Counted from the stretch's first letter, positions 1-8,146 are shown. The stretch is 19,865 bases of DNA from JANXSD01 sp038206385 (GCA_038206385.1 JBBRAW010000058.1:1-19865); one strand, 5' to 3'. Numbers and translations are program-made. Notes: generated from the sequence alone by a model not told the origin.

Positions 1-1
1 T

Positions 2-2056
2 TCTATTCAACTAGGAAGATATTTGAAGTCCATTGTAAATAAAAAAATTGATCTCACACTTCCATTTTTAGAAATACGTGGGCCTTCATTATTTTATTCA
101 ATAAACAAAAAAAGTTCCATTGGTTTAACAACAAGAATGCGACTATTAAATCAATTTCATGATTTCGATGGTCAAGTTTTTAATGCGTTGGCACATGGTT
201 ATGTAAATACAGGAAGTGCATTTAATGTTAAGGATAAAACTCCTTACTATTGGACCTCACATCTTGTTACTGACTTAGGTCTTTCGTTTGCAACGGTGTT
301 ACTTGATAACGGAAAAAACTTTTTAAAAGCAGGTATTACTGCTAAACTTTATCGAGGAAGTGCTATAGTGTTTATGGATGGTAAAAATATCGATGGCACT
401 TATTATCCACAAGAAGATTCACTCGCTGTTAATTCCGTTGATTTTACGTTGAAAACAGATATTAAAAACGATAAAGCAAATCAATTAAATAATTTTAATA
501 GTTATAGTGGCTTCTATAATCAGTTTTTTGGTAATTCAGCAGCAACTGGCTTTGGTGGTGATTTGGGTTTAACGTATGAATACCGACCAGATGCAGAAAG
601 TTATTATTACACTATGGATGGTGACAATCATGTTTATGATAATACTGTTAATAAATATAAATTTAAAGTGACCGCTTCTGTTCTTGACATTGGTTATCTG
701 AAATATAAAAATATTCGTGAGTTACATGTATCAGGAAGTGGACAATTATCTAATCTTGACAATTTCGATTTTAGTAATTATACATCGGTAAAACAACAAT
801 TAGCAAATGCAGGATTTACTATTGATGAACGTTTTAATAAAACATTAGTTGTTAATATGCCAACATCAGCAGTAATTGGTCTTGATGTGAAGGCTGCTAA
901 AAATATTTATGTGAATGCAACGTATCTACAAAGTGTGGTTAATAAAAAAGAAAATGCGGGAAATTATTATGCAAGTCAAGTGTCATTAATTCCACGTTAC
1001 GAAACGAGATTATTTGATGTTGGTGTTCCTATAACCTACAATGCAAGTAGTAAAGATATAAAAGCAGGATTAGGATTTAGAATTGGATTTTTAACTTTAG
1101 GAAGTGATGATCTTTTAGGATTAACAAGTGGTAAATCAAAAGGCTTCAACTTTTATTTTGGTGCTCGTATAAATATCGCAAATAAAAAACCAAAAGACAG
1201 TGATAAAGATCTTGTTTCCGATAAGCGCGATAATTGCAAATTTGAAAAAGGCGTTTGGGAATATAAAGGTTGTCCAATTCCTGATACCGATGGTGATGGA
1301 ATTCTTGATAAAGATGATTTGTGTCCAACAGTTGCAGGTGTTAAATCAGCACAAGGTTGTCCAGATAAAGATGGAGATGGTATATCAGATAATTCTGATT
1401 TATGTCCTGATGTTTTTGGTACTGCACAATTTAACGGTTGTCCTGATACCGATGGCGATGGTGTTCCTGATAAAGATGACAAATGTCCTAATGAAAAAGG
1501 TGAAGCTAAATTTAACGGTTGCCCTGATACGGATGGTGATGGCATCGCAGATCCTGATGATAAGTGTCCGAAATTAGTTGGAACTTTAGCTAATGAAGGT
1601 TGTCCAGATACAGATGGTGATGGCGTTCATGATGGTATTGATAAATGCCCTACGAAAGCTGGTCCTGCAAGTAATAGTGGTTGCCCAGTAATTAGTGTTG
1701 AAGTGAAAAAACGATTAGCATTTGCAGCTACTGCAATACAATTTGATTTTGGAAAAGCAACTATTAAAAAGAATTCTAATAAACTTCTCGATGAAATTGT
1801 TGCAATCTTAAATGAATACTCAGATTACAATATGACAATCGATGGACATACTGATAATGTTGGCGATGAAGCATCAAATCTTGTACTTTCAAAAAACCGT
1901 GCTGCTGCTGTTCGTGATTATTTCATTAGCAAAGGAATCAATGCTGATCGATTAAGTTCTGAAGGATTTGGTGAGTCAAAGCCAGTTGAAACAAATAAAA
2001 CTGCAGCTGGAAGAGCGAAAAACAGAAGAGTAGATATGGATCTTAATCTGAAATAG
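2..2056 (+). CDS. OmpA-family outer-membrane protein with TSP type 3 repeats (5' end outside window)
   Basis: The reading frame is open from base 2, so the true start and signal peptide lie upstream; a TTG at 23 is only an internal codon. The first ~385 visible residues are rich in aromatic and beta-strand patterns and resemble the Bacteroidetes DUF5723-type outer-membrane barrel (moderate confidence). Six thrombospondin type 3 calcium-binding repeats follow (about 1196-1690), with units such as DTDGDGIxDxxDxCP ending in GCP. The C-terminus (about 1711-2053) is an OmpA/MotB peptidoglycan-binding domain with FDFGKATI, DGHTDNVG and LSKNRAAAVRDY followed by GFGESKP and NRRVD. The expected role is to anchor the outer membrane to peptidoglycan, with the calcium-binding repeats as a rigid linker. 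A strong terminator follows. The domain calls are clear from motifs; the barrel identity is inferred. Confidence 0.88.
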   Translation, partial: SIQLGRYLKSIVNKKIDLTLPFLEIRGPSLFYSINKKSSIGLTTRMRLLNQFHDFDGQVFNALAHGYVNTGSAFNVKDKTPYYWTSHLVTDLGLSFATVLLDNGKNFLKAGITAKLYRGSAIVFMDGKNIDGTYYPQEDSLAVNSVDFTLKTDIKNDKANQLNNFNSYSGFYNQFFGNSAATGFGGDLGLTYEYRPDAESYYYTMDGDNHVYDNTVNKYKFKVTASVLDIGYLKYKNIRELHVSGSGQLSNLDNFDFSNYTSVKQQLANAGFTIDERFNKTLVVNMPTSAVIGLDVKAAKNIYVNATYLQSVVNKKENAGNYYASQVSLIPRYETRLFDVGVPITYNASSKDIKAGLGFRIGFLTLGSDDLLGLTSGKSKGFNFYFGARINIANKKPKDSDKDLVSDKRDNCKFEKGVWEYKGCPIPDTDGDGILDKDDLCPTVAGVKSAQGCPDKDGDGISDNSDLCPDVFGTAQFNGCPDTDGDGVPDKDDKCPNEKGEAKFNGCPDTDGDGIADPDDKCPKLVGTLANEGCPDTDGDGVHDGIDKCPTKAGPASNSGCPVISVEVKKRLAFAATAIQFDFGKATIKKNSNKLLDEIVAILNEYSDYNMTIDGHTDNVGDEASNLVLSKNRAAAVRDYFISKGINADRLSSEGFGESKPVETNKTAAGRAKNRRVDMDLNLK

Positions 2057-2107
2057 AAAATATTTGCAGGCATTTGAAAATATATTCAATTGAATAATTA
2101 TTTTTAG

Positions 2108-2139
2108 ACCAGTAGTTAGAAATAACTACTGGTTTTTTT
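2108..2139 (+). terminator. Rho-independent terminator after the OmpA-family gene
   Basis: A perfect 11-bp stem (ACCAGTAGTTA pairing with TAACTACTGGT) closes a GAAA loop at 2119-2122 and runs directly into seven T residues. It lies 52 bases after the OmpA-family stop codon and ends that transcript. Confidence 0.92.
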
Positions 2140-2194
2140 AATTGAAATCAATCAATCTGAAAATGGGAAACCGTTATAAAAATCAATAAATTCT

Positions 2195-2202
2195 TAGTTT
2201 TG
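2195..2202 (+). promoter_or_regulatory. Candidate -7 box for the MazG-like gene
   Basis: TAGTTTTG matches the Bacteroidetes -7 consensus TAnnTTTG exactly, 39 bases before the ATG. No clear TTG/TTTG -33 element is seen at the usual distance, so this is a partial match only. Confidence 0.5.
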
Positions 2203-2241
2203 TAATCCATCAATTTATCTCTAATAAATATCTCTAAAAAT

Positions 2242-2568
2242 ATGACCATTCAAGAAGCCCAATCAACAGTCGATAATTGGATTAAAACAATTGGAGTTCG
2301 CTACTTTAATGAACTCACCAACATGGCACTTTTATCGGAAGAGGTAGGAGAATTGGCACGTATTATTGCCAGAAAATATGGTGAACAATCTTTTAAAGAA
2401 GGAGAAGAAAATAGTGATCCTGCGGATGAAATGGCGGATATCCTTTTTGTGCTACTCTGTTTGGCCAATCAAACAGGCGTAGATTTGACTGTTGCGCTCG
2501 AAAAAAATCTCCATAAAAAGTCTCTCCGCGACAAGGATCGACATACCAATAATCCTAAACTTATGTAA
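2242..2568 (+). CDS. MazG-like nucleotide pyrophosphohydrolase
   Basis: This 108-residue, all-helical protein has the length and signature of single-domain MazG-type NTP pyrophosphohydrolases, which hydrolyse (d)NTPs to NMP and pyrophosphate and clear non-canonical nucleotides. The Mg-binding glutamates are visible as EEVGE (residues 33-37), followed by the ExxD element in DEMADILF (E63 and D66). The C-terminal KKSLRDKDR is typical of the family. It stands alone between a terminator and the promoter of the next gene, so it is probably monocistronic. The ATG at 2242 fits the full domain. The exact substrate cannot be told from sequence; dCTPase- or dUTPase-like activity is also possible in this superfamily. 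Confidence 0.85.
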   Translation: MTIQEAQSTVDNWIKTIGVRYFNELTNMALLSEEVGELARIIARKYGEQSFKEGEENSDPADEMADILFVLLCLANQTGVDLTVALEKNLHKKSLRDKDRHTNNPKLM

Positions 2569-2622
2569 ACATCTCATTATTAATTAATTTACTAAAAATG
2601 TCGCTGCCTCGTTCAGCTATTA

Positions 2623-2630
2623 TATCTTTG
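2623..2630 (+). promoter_or_regulatory. -7 box for the CNNM/CBS gene
   Basis: TATCTTTG is an exact TAnnTTTG match, 23 bases before the ATG at 2654, giving a short leader. No obvious -33 TTG is present. Confidence 0.55.
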
Positions 2631-2653
2631 CAGCTGACCATCTACCCACCTGA

Positions 2654-3967
2654 ATGTTATCTGATATATTACTAACAGTTTTCTTAGTGTTTCTTAATGG
2701 CTTTTTTGTCGCCGCCGAATTTGCTATCGTAAAGGTTAGATCCTCTCAAGTTGATCTGAAAGAAAAACAAGGTCATCGTTTTGCAACGCTTACGAAAAAC
2801 ATAATTGACAACCTCAATCATTATCTTTCAGCTACCCAATTGGGAATCACGCTGGCAAGTCTTGCATTAGGTTGGGTAGGAGAAAGTGTCGCTACCAATT
2901 TCATTATTGAGTTAGTACATCGTCTCGGCTTTGATCCAGATCCATTGGCAATACATAAAATTGCTATTCCGATTGCTTTCATTTTCATCACTGTTTTACA
3001 TATTGTTTTTGGTGAACTTGTACCGAAGTATTACAGCATAACAAATCCATTAAAAACAGCAATGACGATTGCGTTACCGCTAAGAGTTTTCTTTTTAATC
3101 TTTCGTCCGTTTATTTGGTTCTTAAATAAATTCTCGAATTTGATTATGAGAATTCTTGGTATTGATTTTCGAAAGGTGGAAGATATTCATACGCAAGAAG
3201 AATTAAGAATGATTCTAACCGAAAGTGAAGAAGGTGGTAGCATCAACCAGTCAGAACATGAACTCATCCAAAATGTTTTTGAATTTGATGATCGTGTAGT
3301 TCGCCAGATTTTAATTCCAAGAACAAAAATTGCTGCTATTGATGTTGCATCAAGTCGTGATGAAGTAGTAACACGTGTTATTGATGAAGGCTATTCAAGA
3401 ATGCCGGTTTATCAAGATTCACTAGATAATATTATCGGTGTTGTTTATAGCAAGGATCTTATCAAAGTACTATTTGAGAAAAATTTCAGAGGCATCAATG
3501 ACTTGTTACGTCCTGCTTATTTTATCCCACTGAATAAACGTATCAACGATTTATTAAAAGAATTTCAGACGCAGCACATCCAAATGGCAATTGTCACGAA
3601 TGAATTTGGAGGCACTGCTGGTATCGTAACAATGGAAGATATCATCGAAGAATTAGTAGGTGAAATACAAGATGAATACGATGATGAAAAACCACCGGTA
3701 GAAAAGAAGAGTGAAATAGAATATATCGTAAATGCAATGGCAAGTATTAGTGATGTGAATGATTTAATTCCATTAGCACTTCCAGAAAATCCAAACTATG
3801 ATACTATTTCTGGATTACTAAATTATATCTATGGAAGAATTCCAGCAGTAAATGAAAAACGAATTTTTGGTGGCTATGAATTCAATATTTTAAAACGTTT
3901 TAAGCATAGCGTTGATTCTGTAAAAATGACTATTGTAAATGCTGAACAAGTAGACGGAGAACAATAA
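2654..3967 (+). CDS. CNNM/CBS-domain membrane protein (HlyC/CorC family)
   Basis: The 437-residue protein has the standard three-part family architecture. Residues ~1-185 form the DUF21/CNNM membrane domain with the opening signature FLNGFFVAAEFAIVKVR and several hydrophobic segments, including ones near 55-75, 100-120 and 130-155. Residues ~205-330 are a CBS-domain pair (RQILIPRTKI and TAGIVTMEDIIEELVGEI are recognisable). Residues ~345-430 are the CorC_HlyC transporter-associated domain. Members are inner-membrane proteins linked to magnesium/cobalt export or homeostasis; the name hemolysin is historical. In Bacteroidetes the gliding protein GldE shares this fold, but nothing here points specifically to GldE. 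It has its own -7 box and ends at a tandem-repeat region. Confidence 0.9.
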   Translation: MLSDILLTVFLVFLNGFFVAAEFAIVKVRSSQVDLKEKQGHRFATLTKNIIDNLNHYLSATQLGITLASLALGWVGESVATNFIIELVHRLGFDPDPLAIHKIAIPIAFIFITVLHIVFGELVPKYYSITNPLKTAMTIALPLRVFFLIFRPFIWFLNKFSNLIMRILGIDFRKVEDIHTQEELRMILTESEEGGSINQSEHELIQNVFEFDDRVVRQILIPRTKIAAIDVASSRDEVVTRVIDEGYSRMPVYQDSLDNIIGVVYSKDLIKVLFEKNFRGINDLLRPAYFIPLNKRINDLLKEFQTQHIQMAIVTNEFGGTAGIVTMEDIIEELVGEIQDEYDDEKPPVEKKSEIEYIVNAMASISDVNDLIPLALPENPNYDTISGLLNYIYGRIPAVNEKRIFGGYEFNILKRFKHSVDSVKMTIVNAEQVDGEQ

Positions 3968-3977
3968 GAATAAATTA

Positions 3978-4063
3978 CGAATTACGAATTATCCCGAAGG
4001 GACCACTATGTGGCGAATTACGAATTATCCCGAAGGGACCACTATGTGGCGAATTACGAATTT
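3978..4063. repeat. 36-bp tandem repeat, about 2.4 copies
   Basis: Copies begin at 3978, 4014 and 4050 (the last truncated), with no visible differences between the full units. Each unit starts CGAATTACGAATTAT and contains two small hairpins: TCCC-GAA-GGGA and CCAC-TAT-GTGG. It lies in the 136-bp space between two convergent genes. The unit has no spacers, so it is not a CRISPR array. It may serve as a weak bidirectional terminator. Confidence 0.93.
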
Positions 4064-4103
4064 GGATCTTACATTTAATTGAGTTACCTAGAAACTAATT
4101 ATA

Positions 4104-4508
4104 TTACTTTGTGCAAATTGCTGAGGCACTAGATCCATCCGTTGAATAATTCATAGTAATTTTTTGAGTAACTGCATTACTACTATAAATACCTGTTCCT
4201 CCTACTGGAATACCAGTAACGCCAATGTTCTGTGTTGGAATCGTTAAACTATTTCCACTTATAAATGCAATTGCATCCGCAGTAGAACCGTAATTACTAA
4301 AGTTGCTTATATTCACTGAATCCTCAACACCAATTTTCGATATCTGTATGTTGAATATTTGTGTAGTACCTGAAATGGTCTCTTTACACGACCATGTGCC
4401 TGTAAACTTATCCCTAGCATCTATAGTTGGTGTTGAGGAATTGTCTTCAGAGCATGATGCAAAATAAAGCAATGGAAGTAAGAATAAAATTCGAAGAAGA
4501 TTTTTCAT
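4104..4508 (-). CDS. Small exported lipoprotein of unknown function
   Basis: This 134-residue protein starts with a lipoprotein signal peptide: basic MKNLLR, a leucine-rich core, and a lipobox FASC with the lipidated Cys at residue 19. Acidic and polar residues follow at once (SEDNSS), resembling the lipoprotein export signal that directs Bacteroidetes lipoproteins to the cell surface. The mature part is rich in Ser, Thr, Ile and Asn, contains a GTWSC motif near residues 37-41 and ends near a second Cys, and is probably a small beta-rich domain, possibly lipocalin-like. I do not recognise the family. It is divergent from thyA and convergent with the CNNM/CBS gene, so it is probably transcribed alone. 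Confidence 0.8.
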   Translation of the reverse strand: MKNLLRILFLLPLLYFASCSEDNSSTPTIDARDKFTGTWSCKETISGTTQIFNIQISKIGVEDSVNISNFSNYGSTADAIAFISGNSLTIPTQNIGVTGIPVGGTGIYSSNAVTQKITMNYSTDGSSASAICTK

Positions 4509-4591
4509 AGGTGTGCTTTTAATATTTTGTAAAAATAATGCCTTTGCGATAATTCACTAATCGTTTTTATTTTAAGATGCAAATATCGTAT

Positions 4592-4599
4592 TACCTTTG
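4592..4599 (+). promoter_or_regulatory. -7 box for thyA
   Basis: TACCTTTG matches TAnnTTTG exactly and ends 17 bases before the thyA ATG, implying a leader of only about 10-14 bases. No matching -33 element is evident. Confidence 0.55.
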
Positions 4600-4616
4600 C
4601 ATAAACGTAAACTTTT

Positions 4617-5411
4617 ATGAAACAGTATCTCGACCTCCTCAAGCATGTGATGGATCAAGGCGTTAAGAAAGAAGATCGCACAGGAACTGGTACCGTTAGT
4701 GTTTTCGGATACCAAATGCGCTATAATTTAGAAGATGGCTTTCCACTTGTAACCACTAAAAAAATTCATACCAAATCAATTATACATGAGCTTTTATGGT
4801 TCTTAAAAGGTGAAACAAACATCAAATATTTAAAGGATAATGGAGTAAGTATTTGGGACGATTGGGCGGATGAAAATGGTAATCTCGGACCAGTATACGG
4901 CTCACAATGGCGATCATGGAACTGCCCTGATGGAAAGACCATTGACCAAATCTCAAATGTGATAGAACAAATCAAAAAAAATCCAAATTCTCGACGACTT
5001 TTAGTTAGTGCATGGAATGTTAGTGAAATAGAAAAAATGGCGCTCCCACCATGCCATATCATGTTCCAGTTTTATGTAGCTAACGGAAAACTAAGTTGTC
5101 AATTATATCAACGTAGCGCTGATTTATTTTTAGGTGTCCCATTCAATATCGCATCTTATGCATTACTTACACACATGATAGCACAAGTTTGTGGTTTAAA
5201 ACCTGGAGAGTTCATTCATACATTAGGTGATGCACATATTTACAGCAACCATTTTGATCAAGTAAATTTGCAATTAAGTAGAAACACTCGACCATTACCA
5301 AACTTGCAAATAAATCCCTTAGTGAAAAATATATTCGACTTCAAATTTGAAGACTTTGCGGTTACAAATTATGATCCACACCCACATATTAAAGGTGCCG
5401 TTGCAGTTTAG
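4617..5411 (+). CDS. thyA: Thymidylate synthase
   Basis: ThyA methylates dUMP to dTMP using 5,10-methylenetetrahydrofolate, producing dihydrofolate. The 264-residue length equals that of the Escherichia coli enzyme, and the alignment recalled from memory appears gap-free. The N-terminal DRTGTGT loop (phosphate binding), the nucleophile Cys146 in PPCHIMFQFYV, the RRL arginines near 126-127, the QLYQRSADLFLGVPFNIASY block (dUMP and folate contacts) and HIYSNH are all present. The C-terminus ends PHPHIKGAVAV, close to the usual form. Dihydrofolate reductase lies 117 bases downstream on the same strand, which recycles the dihydrofolate made here; the two are probably co-regulated or co-transcribed. 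Confidence 0.98.
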   Translation: MKQYLDLLKHVMDQGVKKEDRTGTGTVSVFGYQMRYNLEDGFPLVTTKKIHTKSIIHELLWFLKGETNIKYLKDNGVSIWDDWADENGNLGPVYGSQWRSWNCPDGKTIDQISNVIEQIKKNPNSRRLLVSAWNVSEIEKMALPPCHIMFQFYVANGKLSCQLYQRSADLFLGVPFNIASYALLTHMIAQVCGLKPGEFIHTLGDAHIYSNHFDQVNLQLSRNTRPLPNLQINPLVKNIFDFKFEDFAVTNYDPHPHIKGAVAV

Positions 5412-5528
5412 TATTTTAGAATGATTAAATTTAAAAAATAATTATTAACCACTGCAAAAATTAACTAATTGTCTAACTTTAATTTGAATTTATATCTTCA
5501 CTGCTATAAAAATATCTTTATTTAATTT

Positions 5529-6017
5529 ATGAGAATATCACTTATTGCCGCCGTTTCAAAAAACAATGTTATTGGTGGCGACAATAAATTACTATGGCAT
5601 CTCCCTGCCGATTTAAAACATTTCAAGGCTTTAACTACCAATCATACTATTATTATGGGAAGAAAAACCTATGAGTCAATTGGAAGAGCTTTGCCAAACA
5701 GAAGAAATATTATTGTTACCAGACAAGAAAATTTTGAAGCACCTGGTTGTGAAATAATTCATCAATTACAGGACGCTATTAATCTCTGCGAAAAAGAAGA
5801 AGAAGTGTTTATCATTGGCGGAGGGGAAGTTTATAAGCAAGCGATTCATGCTGCAGATAAAATCTATCTAACAAGAATTTATAAGGAATTTGAAGGGGAT
5901 GCTCGCTTCCCTGATTTTAGCATGTCCGAATGGCGTCTAAATAATTATCAACGTCATCATGCTGATGAAAAGAATTTATTCGAGTATTCTTTTTCAGAAT
6001 ACGAAAGAGCTTTTTAA
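5529..6017 (+). CDS. folA: Dihydrofolate reductase
   Basis: This NADPH-dependent enzyme reduces dihydrofolate to tetrahydrofolate and is the target of trimethoprim. At 162 residues it matches bacterial chromosomal DHFRs. Visible active-site features are W23, the acidic D28 (equivalent to E. coli D27) and F32 in LLWHLPADLKHFK, the cofactor motif GRKTYESIG (44-52), and the glycine-rich FIIGGGEVY around residues 99-107. The ATG start leaves the usual short strand before the Met20-type loop. It follows thyA in the same direction. No strong promoter match is visible in the 117-base gap apart from a one-mismatch box TATCTTTA at 5513-5520. Confidence 0.97.
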   Translation: MRISLIAAVSKNNVIGGDNKLLWHLPADLKHFKALTTNHTIIMGRKTYESIGRALPNRRNIIVTRQENFEAPGCEIIHQLQDAINLCEKEEEVFIIGGGEVYKQAIHAADKIYLTRIYKEFEGDARFPDFSMSEWRLNNYQRHHADEKNLFEYSFSEYERAF

Positions 6018-6092
6018 AAATTAATTCTAAACTTTTAGCACATCGATGAATTATTAAATTATATCTCAAAAAAATAATTAATAATTAATACA

Positions 6093-6722
6093 ATGTATAG
6101 CCCGAAGCATTTCCGAAATGAGGACCTCGAATCACTTAAAGGATTCATAAAAGAATTTTCATTCGGGACATTGATAACCGTTGATACGATATTCCCATCC
6201 GCAAGCATGATTCCGATGGAATTAGCTGAAATTGATAATGCGCTTTATTTACTCGGACATGTTTCTTCAGCAAATCCCCAAGCAGAAATTTTCAAACAAG
6301 AAAATGTTGCTTCGTTGGCAATATTTAATGCAGGTCATTCATACGTTTCCTCATCATGGTATGAAAAAGAAAATGTTTCCACATGGAATTATCGCTCTGT
6401 TCAGGTGAAAGGATTTATTAATTCTCTTCAAGGAGATGATTTGAAAGAACATCTTAAACGCTTGCAAGCAACGTTTGAAAAAGATCAAGAAAATCCGAGA
6501 ACAGTTGAAACCATGAGCCCTGAATATTTCGAGAAACAGGTAAAAGGAGTAAAAGGTTTTAGAATGAAAATTGAATCGATGGAAGGATCTTGGAAACTGA
6601 GTCAGAATAGGAATGAAAAAGATTTTCAAAATGTAATTCAACATCTCGAAAAACAGAATGATGCAAATGCAACTGAAATTGCTTGTGAGATGAAAAAACT
6701 TAATCTCAATAAAAAATCATAA
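6093..6722 (+). CDS. PaiB-like FMN-binding split-barrel protein
   Basis: The 209-residue protein opens with MYSPKHF and carries SSSWYEKENVSTWNYRSVQVKG around residues 86-107. Both are hallmarks of the PaiB family (FMN-binding negative transcriptional regulator, related to pyridoxamine-phosphate oxidase split barrels). Bacillus PaiB was linked to repression of sporulation and protease genes, but most family members have no proven function and may act as flavin- or haem-binding oxidoreductases. The C-terminal ~50 residues are charged and helical. A permease gene starts 23 bases downstream on the same strand, suggesting co-transcription without an obvious functional link. The symbol paiB is withheld because orthology is unproven. 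Confidence 0.82.
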   Translation: MYSPKHFRNEDLESLKGFIKEFSFGTLITVDTIFPSASMIPMELAEIDNALYLLGHVSSANPQAEIFKQENVASLAIFNAGHSYVSSSWYEKENVSTWNYRSVQVKGFINSLQGDDLKEHLKRLQATFEKDQENPRTVETMSPEYFEKQVKGVKGFRMKIESMEGSWKLSQNRNEKDFQNVIQHLEKQNDANATEIACEMKKLNLNKKS

Positions 6723-6745
6723 TTTTAGATCATTAATAAAAAGCA

Positions 6746-7897
6746 TTGTTACAATTGAATCAAAACGAAATAATATCTCCAAGTAAATTAGCATGGCAAC
6801 GATTAAAGCAACATCGTCCTGCTATGTTTGGCTTATGCGTTATTTCCTTAGCAGTCTTGATGTCGATTGCATGTTACTGGATTGTTCCCGACAATACCAC
6901 ATTTAGCAATTCGATGAGTTTACCAATTAGCTTACAACATCCTGGATTCACAGCAACATTTTTAAAAATCCCACGACCGGAAGTTACACAATCAACTTTT
7001 ATATCACGAATATTTAATGGAACTAAAGCAAACAACACTTTTGTTCCTTTAAAGAGATGGGAAATAAATGGTGATGATTTATTTTATGAAGAATTTACTG
7101 GTAATTCAAAAGAAAAAGGCCAGGAAAACAATATATCACTTACGCAATTAGGATTCAAAAAAGATGCGGCCAATTCAAATGCAGAAGTTTTCATAAAGGA
7201 AAAATGTTTAGTGAATAAAACTTTTCTTTTCGGGACTGATCGTTTTGGCAGAGACTTATTCAGTAGATTAATGGTTGGTACGCGCGTTTCACTTTCAGTA
7301 GGATTGATAGCGGTTGTGATTTCCTTGTTAATAGGAATTACGTTAGGTGCTCTTGCTGGATTCTTTCGCGGATGGATCGATCATTTAATTTTATGGTTGA
7401 TAAATGTTGTTTGGTCAATTCCTACATTGCTTTTAGTCGTAGCAATTACAATGGCATTAGGAAAAGGGTTTGCACAGGTATTTATTGCAGTAGGATTAAC
7501 GATGTGGGTTGAAGTAGCAAGATTAGTGCGCGGTCAATTCTTTTCATTAAGAGAACAACAATTTGTAGAAGCTGGTCGTGCTCTTGGATATAAAAATGGT
7601 AGAATAATTAGCAAACATATTTTACCTAACATCATTGGACCAGTAATCGTAATTGCTGCATCAAATTTCGCTTCTGCAATTTTACTTGAAGCAGGACTAA
7701 GTTTTTTAGGAATGGGAGCACAACCTCCAATGCCAAGTTGGGGGATGATGATAAAAGAAAATTACGGCTACATTGTAGTAGATTCTGCTTATTTAGCAAT
7801 CTGGCCAGGTGTTGCAATAGCATTAACTGTATTGTCGTTTACTTTATTAGGCAATGGATTGCGTGATGCTTTTGACACGCGATCAGTTCCTCAATAA
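6746..7897 (+). CDS. ABC transporter permease, DppC/OppC type, with enlarged ectodomain
   Basis: This is an inner-membrane subunit of a peptide/nickel-type ABC importer. TM1 lies near residues 30-50, the DppC signature GTDRFGRDLFSR starts at residue 163, further membrane segments follow, and the cytoplasmic EAA loop that contacts the ATPase is EAGRALGYKNGRIISKHILP starting at residue 275. In typical DppC proteins (~300 residues) the GTD motif sits near residue 75-80, so about 85 extra residues are inserted in the extracytoplasmic region after TM1. The start is a TTG: an in-frame stop at 6737 leaves nothing better upstream, and the next ATG would cut into TM1. No cognate permease, ATPase or binding protein is in the window, so it is an orphan subunit here. 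Its stop codon abuts the palindromic element. Confidence 0.88.
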   Translation: MLQLNQNEIISPSKLAWQRLKQHRPAMFGLCVISLAVLMSIACYWIVPDNTTFSNSMSLPISLQHPGFTATFLKIPRPEVTQSTFISRIFNGTKANNTFVPLKRWEINGDDLFYEEFTGNSKEKGQENNISLTQLGFKKDAANSNAEVFIKEKCLVNKTFLFGTDRFGRDLFSRLMVGTRVSLSVGLIAVVISLLIGITLGALAGFFRGWIDHLILWLINVVWSIPTLLLVVAITMALGKGFAQVFIAVGLTMWVEVARLVRGQFFSLREQQFVEAGRALGYKNGRIISKHILPNIIGPVIVIAASNFASAILLEAGLSFLGMGAQPPMPSWGMMIKENYGYIVVDSAYLAIWPGVAIALTVLSFTLLGNGLRDAFDTRSVPQ

Positions 7898-7901
7898 CTT
7901 A

Positions 7902-8064
7902 ATACCAACACTTAATATAAATTAGTCCAGTAAACTTGTTCTTTATCTCCAATACTTCTTAAAAAAATAGTTCCGTAGGCAATGGCTATGCAACGACTTT
8001 TTTAAATCGTCTTGATAAAAAACAACTTCGCCTCTTTGAACTTATTTATATTAAGTATTGGTAT
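7902..8064. repeat. Long imperfect palindrome, MITE-like
   Basis: The outer arms 7898-7926 and 8040-8068 are reverse complements at 24 of 29 positions (core 7902-7926 against 8040-8064, 23 of 25), sharing ATACCAA and ACTTAATATAAAT. The symmetry continues inward: 7933-7947 pairs with 8014-8028 (13 of 15), TTAAAAAA at 7959-7966 pairs with TTTTTTAA at 7998-8005, and the centre is near 7982. The whole ~163 bp could fold into one long hairpin and carries no open reading frame worth calling. Size, terminal inverted repeats and lack of coding content fit a miniature inverted-repeat element; no clear target-site duplication is visible. It starts within a few bases of the permease stop codon. Confidence 0.7.
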
Positions 8065-8130
8065 AATTTTAAAAACAAGTCTTTTGATTTACAGCGAATT
8101 AAAAAATAAATTTTGCATTAGACAATATTC

Positions 8131-8146
8131 ATCGTAATATTACGAT
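8131..8146. promoter_or_regulatory. Probable ArsR operator O1, upstream of arsR
   Basis: ATCGTAATATTACGAT is a perfect 16-bp palindrome located 14 bases before the arsR ATG. Its near-copy sits before arsM, which strongly suggests a regulator-binding site rather than chance symmetry. ArsR-family repressors bind palindromes of this kind over their own promoters. It directly abuts TATAAT at 8145-8150. Confidence 0.8.

Noticed and set aside
23..25. TTG as start of the OmpA-family gene
   Set aside because: The frame is open to the left edge, there is no signal peptide after the TTG, and the preceding codons continue the protein.
1153..1577. Overlapping frames on both strands within the OmpA-family gene
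   Set aside because: Repetitive calcium-binding repeat codons keep alternative frames open; none has a start context or domain of its own.
3978..4063. CRISPR-like array
   Set aside because: The 36-bp length suits a CRISPR repeat, but copies are directly joined with no spacers and no cas genes are present.
4617..6017. Phage-derived thyA-folA pair
   Set aside because: Both are full-length chromosomal-type enzymes with composition like their neighbours and no phage genes nearby.
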